From: Bacteroidaceae bacterium
Lineage (GTDB): Bacteria > Bacteroidota > Bacteroidia > Bacteroidales > Bacteroidaceae
DNA length: 64,000 nt
NCBI GenBank assembly: GCA_017509605.1
Contig: JAFWPH010000007.1
Span: 1 to 64,000 of the forward strand
Direction: 5' to 3'
Below, one piece after another: positions 9,301 to 19,100 of this stretch (the stretch's first letter is position 1; every line of letters starts with the position of its first letter). The notes under the pieces were generated by a model. That model made no database searches and had not been told where the DNA came from. It was given only the letters and a program-made list of their open reading frames with translations. The position numbers and the translations under genes were made by a program.

Positions 9301-11553
9301 GCCTTCCCAGATCTGCGTCTCGCCTGTGTAAGTATGGTCCACAGTCGCCATGGTGAGGATACCGTCGCCTTGCTTCACCAAGCGCATGCCACCTGTCAGC
9401 GCACCGCCATTGAGGTTGCACGTATAGGTTGTCCTGTTGATGGTGGGATTGGTGGTGGATGTGCTGTTGGTGCCTTGAACCCATGTTGGCACGTTGATGG
9501 TGAGGATATAGGGCGAGGCACCGTTAGTCACGTTAAGTGTGGTGTTGGCGTTCTCGTGGAGCAGCAGATGCAGGTTGTTGTAACCGCTGCCTATGGTCGT
9601 TCCACTTGCAATCTGCGTGCGTCCAGTCAAGGTCAGGGGTGGTGGGGGCACAGTGAGGTCTTCCAATTCTCCGAGAAAGAAACTGGGATGAGGTGGTTGG
9701 TTGTAGGCGTGCATCTGCCACACCATGGCCTGACGGTACTGGTGGTCGAACCACAGGGAGTAGATGGGGTATGAGGTAGGCATGCAAGTGGTGTAGATAC
9801 GAATATAATCATGGCCTTCCCCAACACGCATGATGATTTCCTCGCGCCAGTCACCCAGTATGTCACCCGAGAAACAAGGATGGTTCTTGGACCAGTTGTT
9901 GGTCTTGCATCCCGATGAGGTGAAAAGTCGTCCACTGCCAGGCTTGATGATTGCCGCCTCTCGTTCCGTACCTGGACTGTTGAACACCTCAGAGAGGAGG
10001 TCGCCATCGTAATAGATGCGGAAATTGAGGTCGCTCCATGCGATGAAATCGCCCAATTCGCTGATCACCTGGTCGGCTACGGTGCTGACCATGCCAGTCT
10101 GTGTGCTTCTTCCAATGCTGCCGGGGTATCTGTCGGTGAAATTGGCGCAAAGGGCTCTTCCGTCATCGCTTGAGCTGGTATGCCGGAAATAGATCTTGCC
10201 TGTTGTGCCGTTTCGGTAGTTCATGGCGGGTTTTTCCTCGTTGCAGGCGAATATTTCAAGTCCGTGGCGGAAAGGGTCGAGGTCACCCACATGGAGAGCA
10301 TCACCGTGTCCCAGTCCCGTGGAGTGCAGCCCCTTGCCGTTGTCGTCGATGACCATCGAGCCGTAGATGATTTCATCCCTTCCGTCCATATCCACATCGG
10401 CTATACTGTAGTTGTGGTTGCCTTGTCCGAAGTAAGGACTGCTGTTACCTTCCCAGTACCACCGCTGTGTGAGTGAGTGTGTGGAAGGATCTACATCGTA
10501 GGCGGCCATCTTGTGTTTGGTATAGATACCGCGAGCGAGGAAGATGCTGGGTTTCTTGCCATCGAGGAAAGGCGCGCCGAAGAAATATTTGGATGAACGG
10601 TGTCCGTAACTGTCGCCCCAGTCGCTGGCGCTGCCACGTGTCAGGGGGTAGGACATGTACCTCACAGCGTCGTAAATGATGCCGTGGTCGCCATCCATAT
10701 AGACAAGGATTTCGTCGCCTGTATTGGTATAAGTCATATTGGCTTTGTGGGTGATCGAACCACGGGTATCCACTCCATTTCTACCGATACGCTGTGGCCA
10801 TTCCTGTCGAGAACTGCCACGCTGCCCATGCACCATCATGTTGTCGCCACCACGCAGTAACACCTCTGCCGCTCCGTCACCGTCCCAGTCATAAGCGATG
10901 ATGTTCAGCTCATGACTACCACCGCTGACCATGTTGGGTCCGGCATCAATCCACCAAAGCAGCGTGCCATCGAGTTTGTAGGCGTCGATGCGGTCGTAAG
11001 CCCCATCGGTTCGACTCACATACAAGTCGGCGTCATCCTTTGTGCTGCGACGTTTGACGATGATTTCCATCTCGCCGTCACCATCCAGGTCGGCCACCTC
11101 ACAGTCGTTGGCTATGTAGGTATTGGTGACATCGTTGCCATTGTAATCATAAACTTTGGCAAGAGGGATGTCGAAGTAGCCAGACTCACATGTGGTATAT
11201 TGCTTGTATTTATAGCCATTCCATACATTCACAGCCTTGCATTGGCTCTGCTCCACTCCACGCACCACAGCACTCACGGTATAAGTGTTGGAGGCCGAAC
11301 CGTCGGCATCGGTGAAGTTCGACACACTCAGCGGCTGACTGTTGAGTTTGGTGCCGTTACGATACACGTTGTACTTGGTGTCGTAATACTCCTCGGCAAG
11401 AATACGCCAGCTGAGATACACACCATTATCGACCTTGGAGGCCACAAGGCCACGCCCCAATTGGTCTGTGGGACGCTGGGCTATAGTCATCACACTCGAA
11501 AGAAGAGACAGGAGGACACACAAGCATGTCCTTTTGGCAAAAAAACTTGTCAT
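6355..11553 (-). CDS. Giant multidomain PL11 rhamnogalacturonan lyase with C-terminal dockerin
   Basis: A 1732-residue secreted enzyme. A signal peptide (about 1-25) is followed by RPTDQLGRGLVASKVDNGVY, an FN3-like start and a beta-propeller core to about residue 640, typical of family PL11 rhamnogalacturonan I lyases; Asp/Gly-rich loops such as DLDGDGEMEI and DVDMDGRDEI suit calcium binding. About 640-870 has glycine/threonine-rich beta-strand repeats like autotransporter-associated repeats (GDGILTMA...TYTGETQIWEGTV). Then come a ricin-like or uncharacterised beta domain, carbohydrate-binding-like beta-sandwiches (one beginning NYVRNGDFES), an alpha-helical FIVAR-like spacer and a second binding-like sandwich. 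The final 60 residues form a two-repeat dockerin (DVNNDGKVNILD and DLNYSGNHSLVD). PL11 enzymes are usually about 620 residues, so the extension is exceptional. It lies convergent to the esterase and divergent from GH43. Confidence 0.92.
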   Translation of the reverse strand: MTSFFAKRTCLCVLLSLLSSVMTIAQRPTDQLGRGLVASKVDNGVYLSWRILAEEYYDTKYNVYRNGTKLNSQPLSVSNFTDADGSASNTYTVSAVVRGVEQSQCKAVNVWNGYKYKQYTTCESGYFDIPLAKVYDYNGNDVTNTYIANDCEVADLDGDGEMEIIVKRRSTKDDADLYVSRTDGAYDRIDAYKLDGTLLWWIDAGPNMVSGGSHELNIIAYDWDGDGAAEVLLRGGDNMMVHGQRGSSRQEWPQRIGRNGVDTRGSITHKANMTYTNTGDEILVYMDGDHGIIYDAVRYMSYPLTRGSASDWGDSYGHRSSKYFFGAPFLDGKKPSIFLARGIYTKHKMAAYDVDPSTHSLTQRWYWEGNSSPYFGQGNHNYSIADVDMDGRDEIIYGSMVIDDNGKGLHSTGLGHGDALHVGDLDPFRHGLEIFACNEEKPAMNYRNGTTGKIYFRHTSSSDDGRALCANFTDRYPGSIGRSTQTGMVSTVADQVISELGDFIAWSDLNFRIYYDGDLLSEVFNSPGTEREAAIIKPGSGRLFTSSGCKTNNWSKNHPCFSGDILGDWREEIIMRVGEGHDYIRIYTTCMPTSYPIYSLWFDHQYRQAMVWQMHAYNQPPHPSFFLGELEDLTVPPPPLTLTGRTQIASGTTIGSGYNNLHLLLHENANTTLNVTNGASPYILTINVPTWVQGTNSTSTTNPTINRTTYTCNLNGGALTGGMRLVKQGDGILTMATVDHTYTGETQIWEGTVNFDGSLRNSSTTLHRFTTLNSKGSFRSITMEYAASLHPGGDGTVATITVDSLKLKYGARVVIDFNGILADQVNTRFISIGTKDWEYGPTYNAPVFQFLNASSLANGTYAIGTCETVAGELSNITLEGLNKDAHLKVIEGTLYLVVGSSSSNTDDEGNALCSKVGSGTFYFRHLATGKFLTGDNNWGTRSSISVAATPVTLAPSGTGYTIDTNISNGGDSHYLGSDYFMDGLAIAWSFVETTNANGQTAYLITADGTNYLCCEGATTVVNTTTNRNNPNALWTLHTKNALVEELAGAITERDATFLIAGADMSRNHGSNSSWTGSPTIEGLNENFNGEKFNCTFDVNQTLTGIPNGVYVLSCQGFYRDGGYNDAATLRSRGNEALNAMLYANGATAPLPSIFEEAGRNGTVGVNTTFGYIPDGQDDASSYFNAGLYPGTSVTVTVTDGTLKIGVKKTVAVTNDWTVFDRFRLTYQGPAETLIATNYVRNGDFESNSFAGWETTMQPRNNQLTTNTSTYQGFTNHAWENWKGVAMTGTMHQTITGLPSGTYKLAISAHVNELGSDEQQFIYANDDEAYLNVNSGAYETYVYVNNGVLEIGLNQISPIANWLALDNVTLYYVSESPVVANYNDVLARANRVYAKASTVYANVTGDEQTALQQALNNYANTPSNATLLKKAIADLNTATNAFVAAKESYDNYYAVATVIEALGIEESAWPYADVSLKSAYEEAMNAVPQNASAAKVMTESLYTAVRAYVESNATVVRYDGEDYTSYITNAEGTSTDGWTSSSSCWTLNNEPYTDAEGGNNHSYIDVNSVTSFTLSQQLSNLPQGYYVLTITARAQTGITHYQLFAENVQGARTSQNIPVMGNSGGLFGRGWNDAFLTFVQPNNGSATIGVEASNNTNFWMSAARFRLYRLEATGDVNNDGKVNILDLTIAINKLLGEEPLVFNAINADLNYSGNHSLVDITELINKILSQPAE

Positions 11554-11636
11554 TGTTGAGCTATGTTAGGTCGGTTTGTAGAATGCGTTAATTGAAGGGG
11601 GAAAACCTTTTTCGGTTGGATATCTGCTTCAATTTG

Positions 11637-11644
11637 CAAATTTA
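11637..11644 (-). promoter_or_regulatory. -7 promoter box for the PL11 gene
   Basis: On the minus strand this reads TAAATTTG, a match to TAnnTTTG, about 84 bp before the PL11 start codon. The roughly 290-bp intergenic space between the divergent PL11 and GH43 genes otherwise holds only AT-rich sequence and the opposing GH43 promoter, and probably contains the site for a shared regulator not seen in this window. Confidence 0.55.
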
Positions 11645-11803
11645 CACATTCTTACTGAATTGGACAATAATTCGGACTTTATATATATTAGAGAAAACGA
11701 CAACCAAATCCGCCGTCCTAATCATGACCGTCATATCTTCAGATAGATACAAAAACAAAAAGATATGTTACAGCAAAAAGACAGAAGAACGACGGATAAC
11801 ATG

Positions 11804-11811
11804 TAAATTTG
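11804..11811 (+). promoter_or_regulatory. -7 promoter box for the GH43-GH95 operon
   Basis: TAAATTTG followed by CAATA fits the Bacteroidetes -7 consensus and lies 34 bp before the GH43 ATG. No clear TTG was found at the -33 position, which is common for regulated promoters. Confidence 0.5.
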
Positions 11812-11844
11812 CAATAGAAACAACAATAACACACAAACAAGATA

Positions 11845-13305
11845 ATGAAAAAACAGTACAGAAAACGAGTGACGACGGCTTTTGCCGCCGTTATGGCGCT
11901 GATGACCTCCATGTCGGCGCAGAACCCGATTGTCCAAACGTGTTTTACAACCGACCCCGCGCCTGTGGTCTTTGGAGACCGCATCTATGTCTATACCGGA
12001 CATGACGAGGACAATGCCGACTTCTTCTGGATGCAGGAATGGCGCGTCTATTCATCAGCGGATATGGTCAACTGGACCGACCACGGCTCTCCCTTGGCCC
12101 TGGAGAGTTTCTCATGGGCCGACGACCGAGCATGGGCCAGCCAGTGCATCGAACGCAACGGCAAGTTCTATTGGTACATCTGCGCACATTCCCGTCTCTC
12201 GGGAGGCATGGCAATAGGTGTGGCTGTCGGCGACACTCCCACAGGTCCTTTCCGTGATGCTGTCGGCAAGCCACTCTTCGAGAACGGCTCTTGGGACCAC
12301 ATCGACCCCACCGTTTTCATCAACGACGACGGGCAGGCATGGCTCTATTGGGGCAATCCCCGCGTCTATTATCTGAAGCTCAACCCCGACATGATCTCAT
12401 ACGAGGGCGAGTTAGGACAGGTGGAGATGACCGAGGAAGGTTTCGGCTCACCTGTGGGAAGAGAGCGTGTGCAAGGCAAGGAGTACAAGGACAGTTACGT
12501 GGAAGGTCCCTGGATCATGAAACGTCCTGCCGTGCAAACCCAAGGTAAGAAAACGAAGAAACTCAAGAAGGGGGAGAAAGCCCCCGATAATTATTTCCTG
12601 CTCTATGCCGCTGGAGGAGTGCCTGAACATATATCCTACAGCACCGCCCCCACACCCACAGGCCCTTGGACTTATGCAGGTCCCATTATGCCCCTGTGCG
12701 ACACCGGCTCGTTCACCAACCACTGCGGAGTGGCTAACTTCAAGAGACACGATTATTTCTTCTACCACACAGGAAAACTCCCCGGAGGCGGTGGTTTTGG
12801 TCGCAGCATGGCTGTGGAAGAATTCAAATTCAATCCCGACGGTTCCTTCCCAACCATCATGCCAACAGCTGAGGGAGTGGAACCCATAGGGACTTTCAAT
12901 CCCTACACCAGGGTGGAAGCCGAGACCATGGCCTATTCGAAAGGCTTGAAGACCGAGGAGGACGACTCCACAGGAGTCTATGTCACCGACATCAACAATG
13001 GAGACTACATCAAGTTACAGTCAGTGGATTTCAGCAAGCAGACACCACTCAACTTCACTGCCGTTGTTGCCAGTGGTTTGCGCGGCGGAGCTATAGAGGT
13101 GCGTCTTGACAGCCTGAAAGGCGAGATGATCACCCGTCTCGAAGTTGGGCATACTGGAGGATGGAACCGTTGGAAGACCCTCGTTACCACTATCGACAAG
13201 AACGTGGATGGCATCCACGACCTTTATCTCGTCTTCACGGGCCGTAAGGGACCCAAACTCTTCAACTTCGACCACTGGGAGATAAAAGGAACCAAAAAAG
13301 ATTAG
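11845..13305 (+). CDS. Secreted GH43 glycosidase with CBM6-like domain
   Basis: A 486-residue exo-acting hydrolase of the five-bladed beta-propeller family GH43, most likely acting on arabinose- or xylose-containing side chains (galactosyl activity is possible in some subfamilies). A signal peptide ends at SMSAQ (about residue 26). The three expected acids are visible: general base Asp37 (TTDPAP), pKa modulator Asp154 (HIDPTVF) and acid Glu220 (VEGPWI). From about residue 350 a CBM6-type sandwich begins (RVEAETMAYSKG) and ends at DHWEIKG. It precedes the GH95 gene by 81 nt with no terminator between, so the pair is probably one operon. The substrate is inferred from the pectin-type context. 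Confidence 0.92.
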   Translation: MKKQYRKRVTTAFAAVMALMTSMSAQNPIVQTCFTTDPAPVVFGDRIYVYTGHDEDNADFFWMQEWRVYSSADMVNWTDHGSPLALESFSWADDRAWASQCIERNGKFYWYICAHSRLSGGMAIGVAVGDTPTGPFRDAVGKPLFENGSWDHIDPTVFINDDGQAWLYWGNPRVYYLKLNPDMISYEGELGQVEMTEEGFGSPVGRERVQGKEYKDSYVEGPWIMKRPAVQTQGKKTKKLKKGEKAPDNYFLLYAAGGVPEHISYSTAPTPTGPWTYAGPIMPLCDTGSFTNHCGVANFKRHDYFFYHTGKLPGGGGFGRSMAVEEFKFNPDGSFPTIMPTAEGVEPIGTFNPYTRVEAETMAYSKGLKTEEDDSTGVYVTDINNGDYIKLQSVDFSKQTPLNFTAVVASGLRGGAIEVRLDSLKGEMITRLEVGHTGGWNRWKTLVTTIDKNVDGIHDLYLVFTGRKGPKLFNFDHWEIKGTKKD

Positions 13306-13386
13306 AATCCTGAACAGCAACATACATAATTTCTTTGGCTCAAAATTCAGGACAAAAAGATTACTCCATAAAAAACAAGGACAGCT

Positions 13387-15861
13387 ATGAAACGCTTTTA
13401 CACCTTAACAATCCTGATGGCCTTGGCTACGCTGAGCGCAATGGCGCAGCCTCACAGGCTCTGGTACAGTCATCCAGCATCACATTGGCTGGAGGCACTT
13501 CCCATCGGCAACTCCCAATTAGGCGCCATGGTCTATGGCGGGACTAATGTGGAGGAGATACAGCTCAATGAGGAAACATTCTGGTCGGGCTCGCCTCACA
13601 ACAACAATTCCACAGAATCCAAGGATCACATGCAGGAGATACGCGACCTCATCTTCAAAGGGCAGGAAAGCGATGCCCAAACATTGATTGACAAGTATGT
13701 GGTCAAAGGGCCTCATGGTATGCGCTTCCTGACTCTGGGCAGCCTCAAACTGAACCTCGGACATCAAGATGTGACGAATTACCAACGTGACTTGCAATTA
13801 GACAAAGCCATTGCCACCACCCATTACACAGCAAATGGCGTGGATTACGACCGCACCGTGTTCGCGTCCCAGACCGATCATGCCATCATCGTACAACTGA
13901 CGGCCAGCAAACGTGGCAAGCTGAACTTCCGTTTGTCGCATGATGGTCCTATTCAGGCTAAGCGCAGCGTGGAGGGACATCAACTGACCGCCACCATGAA
14001 GAATGTTGAGCAGGAAGGTGTTCCGGCAGGACTGACCGCTGAACTGCGGGTGCAAGTGCTGACCGACGGACTGGTGACTGACGGACAAGAGGACATCAGC
14101 GTGGAAAACGCCACATCCGCCATGCTCTACATCGTCGCTGCCACTAATTTCGTCAACTACTACACCATCAACGGCGATCCTCACAAGAAAAACGATGACG
14201 CACTTGCCGCACTGAAAGGCATGAACTTCAAGCGTTTGCTCGAACGCCATGTAAAGAAATACAGCGAACAGTACGACCGTGTCTGCCTGACACTGGCTAA
14301 GACAGACGATTCTGAACTGGAAACAGACAAACGCCTGGCTGCCTACGCTGCCAAAGCCGATAGCCAAACGGGCATCGCCAATGGATACGATGCCGACATG
14401 GTGGCGCTCATGATGCAGTACGGACGATACCTGCTTATCTCCTCGTCACAGCCTGGTGGTCAGGCCGCAAACCTGCAAGGTGTGTGGAACAGCAGCATGA
14501 ACGCTCCATGGGACTCGAAATACACCATCAACATCAATGCCGAGATGAACTACTGGCCTGCACTGGTGGGTAATTTGGCTGAGACCCAGATGCCGCTGTT
14601 CACTCTCATCAAAGACCTTAGCCAAACAGGCGCACAGACCGCACAGACGATGTATGGATGCCGCGGATGGGTGGCGCATCACAACACCGACATCTGGCGC
14701 ATTGCTGGTCCCGTGGATGCCACACCTTGGGGTATGTTCCCCACCGGTGGCGCATGGCTGACCACACATCTTTGGCAGCACTACCTCTACACTGGCGACA
14801 AGCAATTCCTGGCAGAATATTACGATGTGATGAAAGGCGCAGCCGATTTCCTGCTCGATTACATGCACGTGAATCCACAATATGGCTGGCTGATGACTGT
14901 ACCGACAGTATCGCCGGAACATGGTCCTGAAGGCAAGGGAACAAACGTCACTGCTGGTTCTACAATGGACAACCAGATCGTGCTTGACGTGCTAAGCCAG
15001 ACACTGAAAGCGATGGACGTCTTAGGTATCAAAGACCCCGACTATGCAAAAAGGCTCCGAGATGCAATTGCGCTCCTTCCTCCTATGCAGATTGGTCGTT
15101 ACGGGCAACTACAGGAATGGCTCATTGACGCCGACAATCCCAGGGATGAACACCGCCATATCTCTCATCTATATGGTCTTTATCCTTCAAGCCAAATCTC
15201 ACCATACTCTCATCCCGAATTGTTCACCGCTGCCGCAAACACACTCCGCCAACGTGGTGACATGGCCACAGGATGGAGCCTCGGATGGAAAATCAATTTC
15301 TGGGCGCGTATGCTCGACGGCAACCATGCCTACAAGATTATCAACAACATGCTGCACCTGCTGCCAGAGGACCGTCAAGCCCGACAGTACCCCAACGGCC
15401 GCACCTACCCCAACTTGTTCGACGCTCACCCACCTTTCCAAATTGACGGCAACTTCGGATATGCCGCTGGTGTATGCGAGATGCTCTTACAGAGCCACGA
15501 CGGAGCCGTGCACCTCTTGCCTGCTCTTCCCGACGCATGGGCAGAGGGCGAGGTGAAAGGTTTGCGTGCCCGCGGTGGTTTCACTGTAGATATGAAGTGG
15601 TCAAACGGACAGTTGGCACAAGCAGAAATCAAGTCCAGCATTGGCGGAACACTTCGTTTGCGTTCATACGTGCCTCTGCAAGGCAAGGGAATCCAACCAG
15701 CCACAGGTGACTGCCCCAACCCATTGCTGCGACCTGTGACGGTGAAGCAGCCACTCATTTCCAAGGAACTGAGTTCGTTCGAGAAGATACCTGTCAAGCA
15801 AGTATATGAATATGATATAGAAACCCAACCTGGCAGTATCATCCGTTTAGAACATAAATAA
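13387..15861 (+). CDS. Secreted GH95 alpha-L-fucosidase/alpha-L-galactosidase
   Basis: An 824-residue secreted enzyme of family GH95, which uses an inverting mechanism in an (alpha/alpha)6 barrel to remove terminal alpha-1,2-fucose or alpha-L-galactose from xyloglucan, rhamnogalacturonan or similar glycans. A signal peptide ends at AMAQ (about residue 21). The N-terminal beta domain starts [20 protein letters not shown], typical of the family. [19 protein letters not shown], the [15 protein letters not shown] region and [11 protein letters not shown] are the conserved catalytic-barrel motifs. Length is normal for the family. It is the second gene of the GH43-GH95 operon and is followed at once by a strong terminator. 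Fucose and L-galactose activity cannot be told apart by eye. Confidence 0.94.
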   Translation: MKRFYTLTILMALATLSAMAQPHRLWYSHPASHWLEALPIGNSQLGAMVYGGTNVEEIQLNEETFWSGSPHNNNSTESKDHMQEIRDLIFKGQESDAQTLIDKYVVKGPHGMRFLTLGSLKLNLGHQDVTNYQRDLQLDKAIATTHYTANGVDYDRTVFASQTDHAIIVQLTASKRGKLNFRLSHDGPIQAKRSVEGHQLTATMKNVEQEGVPAGLTAELRVQVLTDGLVTDGQEDISVENATSAMLYIVAATNFVNYYTINGDPHKKNDDALAALKGMNFKRLLERHVKKYSEQYDRVCLTLAKTDDSELETDKRLAAYAAKADSQTGIANGYDADMVALMMQYGRYLLISSSQPGGQAANLQGVWNSSMNAPWDSKYTININAEMNYWPALVGNLAETQMPLFTLIKDLSQTGAQTAQTMYGCRGWVAHHNTDIWRIAGPVDATPWGMFPTGGAWLTTHLWQHYLYTGDKQFLAEYYDVMKGAADFLLDYMHVNPQYGWLMTVPTVSPEHGPEGKGTNVTAGSTMDNQIVLDVLSQTLKAMDVLGIKDPDYAKRLRDAIALLPPMQIGRYGQLQEWLIDADNPRDEHRHISHLYGLYPSSQISPYSHPELFTAAANTLRQRGDMATGWSLGWKINFWARMLDGNHAYKIINNMLHLLPEDRQARQYPNGRTYPNLFDAHPPFQIDGNFGYAAGVCEMLLQSHDGAVHLLPALPDAWAEGEVKGLRARGGFTVDMKWSNGQLAQAEIKSSIGGTLRLRSYVPLQGKGIQPATGDCPNPLLRPVTVKQPLISKELSSFEKIPVKQVYEYDIETQPGSIIRLEHK

Positions 15862-15863
15862 TG

Positions 15864-15901
15864 ACTCAAGGGGGCGTGAATGGCCCCCTTGAGTTTTTTT
15901 G
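15864..15901 (+). terminator. Strong rho-independent terminator after GH95
   Basis: ACTCAAGGGGGC (15864-15875) and GCCCCCTTGAGT (15883-15894) form a 12-bp stem with a 7-nt loop followed by seven Ts. It begins 3 nt after the GH95 stop codon. Confidence 0.9.
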
Positions 15902-16104
15902 ATAGGAGTCGGGTGAGCAATGGTGATCCTCTTCCATACATTCTATGCCTATTTATCGACACTGCGGACACATACTTTATCGATGTTCAACTTTTAGCGG
16001 ACTCCAATAATTTATTAACGGGCGACGTAATAAGGGAATTTGTTCAGCGAATAGAATTGCAAGTTGCATTGTTAGAGACGAATTAGAATTTATAGAACAC
16101 ACCT

Positions 16105-19100
16105 TTAACGCCTAAGCGTTTTTTTCCCGTCCTGTATGACGATGCCCTTGTAGGTGTCATCAACACGTTGGCCGCTGAGGTTATAGGTGCCATGAGGGAT
16201 GTTTGTAGGTTCGTCGGCAGTGACAGCCTTGACTGCTGTCGGGGTGACGAGTTGGTATTGGACTTTCTTGAAAGCAAGCCAACTTACGTTGTTGTTGTCT
16301 GCCACATTAATGTTGAAGCACAACTTGCCGTCATCTGCTACTTCGCCCCTAACATGAACCGTTGCGATGAGCCATGCGCCGTTGTCTGCGTTATAGGTGG
16401 AGCCTGTGTTGATGGAGTATGAACGTCCCTCGTTGATGTTTAACGTAATGCCTTGGGGCTTGCTACCACCGCCGTTCTTGATGCGTGTGCGCACTTGTAG
16501 GCTCACTCTGTATGTGCCTGGTTCAAGTCCTGTGAGGGTGGCTGTCCACACCGCAGACTCAAGACTGCTATCATCAGAGGTCCAGTTTTCGAAGAATGGC
16601 ACTTGGAAAGTGGCGTTCTTGCCTTCGCTCTCGGTAGACCATGTGTTGATGTAGAGCTGGTTGGCCGCATAGTTGTGTCTGCCGCCCCAGACTTTGAGAA
16701 GCAAGGTGTTGGTGGGGTTTGCCACATGATAGCCGATGCTGTGGTTAGCGGGATTGGTAAGTGCTAGAGCCTCCTTGTCGGTGAGGGTTCCGTTGTCGTA
16801 TTTGGCTTGCGCTTCGTCGTAGCCGTAGGCCAAACGTGCTTCGTCGGTATAAAAGTTTGTGGATGTAAGGACATCTTTCTCTGCCTGAAGCGCAACCGCT
16901 GCTTGCTCGTAGGCAGCGATGGATGCGTAGGCGGCATCTCTTGCTGTCGTAAAGGAAGCGATGTCGGCGTCCACATGGTCGGATTCGGATGCGAGGGATG
17001 CCTTCAGAGCATCGAGTGCCGACTCATAGGTAGTCAGCGCATCCTTATTCATGGGCTTGTCTGCTATGTTTGGGGTCTCCTGCAATTGCTGAGCCATCTG
17101 GGTGTAGTACATGTTGTGTACTTCTGTGCCTGTGAGAGGGCGTGCGTAAAGTGCCAAGTCGCGCATTGCACCTGTGAAGAGCGGGTCTGCGTCATACATG
17201 GAACGTCCAATCCAGCATAAACATGGTTGCAAATCATCGGGGCGGTAATTGATAGATTTAGATGATGCGTTGAGGATGCCATTGAGGTAGAGGAAAACGC
17301 CTTCGTCGCCAATGGTCAACACCACGTGGTTCCACGAGTTGAGAGGCAGTCGCTTCGTGGCGTTGAGCCCTTGCTTCTTGCCGTTTTTACAGATTTCGAA
17401 ACGCATTACAGAACCATTGTCTGGGGTTAGGAAAAGATAGTTGTCAGTTCCGTTTCCGAAGTCAAAAATACGTTGCCAATCGTTGTCTGAAGTGGAATAG
17501 ACCCAAGCGGAGAAAGTGAGGCTGTGCAGATGTCCCACGTAATATGGCAAGCTGATGCTGCTGCCTTCGCCAAAGATGGCAGACTGAACGCCTGCGGTCT
17601 GCCCGTGTCTGATACCTATTCCAGCACCATTCAAACAGTTGACAGTTGTGTCGGCAAGGTCAGTCGTGAGTGGCCAATAGGCCACGAGTTCATGTTCCTC
17701 TGGTGTGACTGACGCGGTGGCTTCATCCGATGGAAGGCTTTTCATCCATGCGCTGTTGAGGGCGCGGATGCTGTAGCGGTAGGTGGTTCCGGGGACGATA
17801 AAGTTGTCGATGAATGCTGTGCCTTTCACGTTGCGTCCGACCACCTCCCAGATGTCTGCTGTGGCGTTGTATCTATATATGTTATATGAGTATGCATCTT
17901 CGACGGCGTTCCATTCTATGCGTATGCTGTGGCTCTGTGGGGTGGCGGCAACTGCAGTGGGAGCGGTTGGCAGAGTAATGGTGTAAGTGCCGTCGGCAGG
18001 AATGAGTCGCCAAAGCTGGTGGTCGCTTTCTGTGCGTTCCCATAGGTTGACAGCACTCAGGGTAGCGTCGTCTCCCTCGCTGTTCTTGGAATTGCCTTGT
18101 AGCGACATACCTGTGAGGTGGTTGGTCAACAGGTAGCAACCATCGCCCATGTAGCGGAAGTGCCATATTTCGTTGGCATTGCCGCTGCCGGCATACGTCT
18201 GAACCGATGTGCCATTGACGCTTGCGTATGAGGTGGCGTCAAGGTATGATGCTGTACCATAGGCATTCACCGTACAGTATGCTCGGTCGCCGCCACTGGT
18301 TGCCGGCAACTCTTTTACAATCCACTTCTGCTTGCTGCTGCCGTTGTCGGCACTCTGTGTCAGAGTTGAGCCATTTGCGGTGAGCAGTTTACCTGAAGCT
18401 TTGTTTACCAACTTGAATGTGCCGTTCAATGGTGCATTCGGCACATCTTCACCGCACGACATCTCAATGACTGTCTCAGAATATCCGCCAACGCTACCCG
18501 TGGTGAAAGTGTAGGCTGGTCCGCGACCATCCCAATACACGAGACGATCCTGCGAAAAATAGGTATACGCTTGAGCGGCTCCCTGGCGCTCGGAACTGGA
18601 CACGAAGGCCTCAGCATAGTCATCGTCAAGCCTAAATACTGAGGTGGAAGTGAACGAGTTATTGTCCTGTGCATATGAGATGCGCACACCGTTCTTGGCT
18701 GCGCGTCCCACCTCTGCCTGTGTATAGCCGCTGGCATTGTGATCAGACCACCATATACCGTAGTCAAGTCCCTTCTCCAGGGCCATAAGGGCGTCGTTGG
18801 CAGTGTGCATCTCGTCGGCAAGGGCGGGCTTGCCATCATTACTTACCATTTGGTAAAATTCTTGGTAACTCCATGCTGTTCCACCGAGTTGGTGTGAATT
18901 GCCCATAGTGAAATGCGATTGGGTTGAAGACCACCAATTAGAACTATTGTCGTTGTTGAGGCAACTGGGGCCGGCTATCTTGATGTTGGTTAGTTTGGGG
19001 TCTGAGCTGAGTTTCTTCTGAAGGTTGTCGGCTACTGTGTTAAGCGGATCAACGTTCCAAGGTCCTTGATAATCTGGCTCGTTAAATGGGGTAATGGCAA

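Noticed and set aside
10912-11559. 215-codon plus-strand frame opposite the PL11 start
   Set aside because: Shadow of the PL11 coding sequence; the minus strand has the signal peptide and PL11 motifs.
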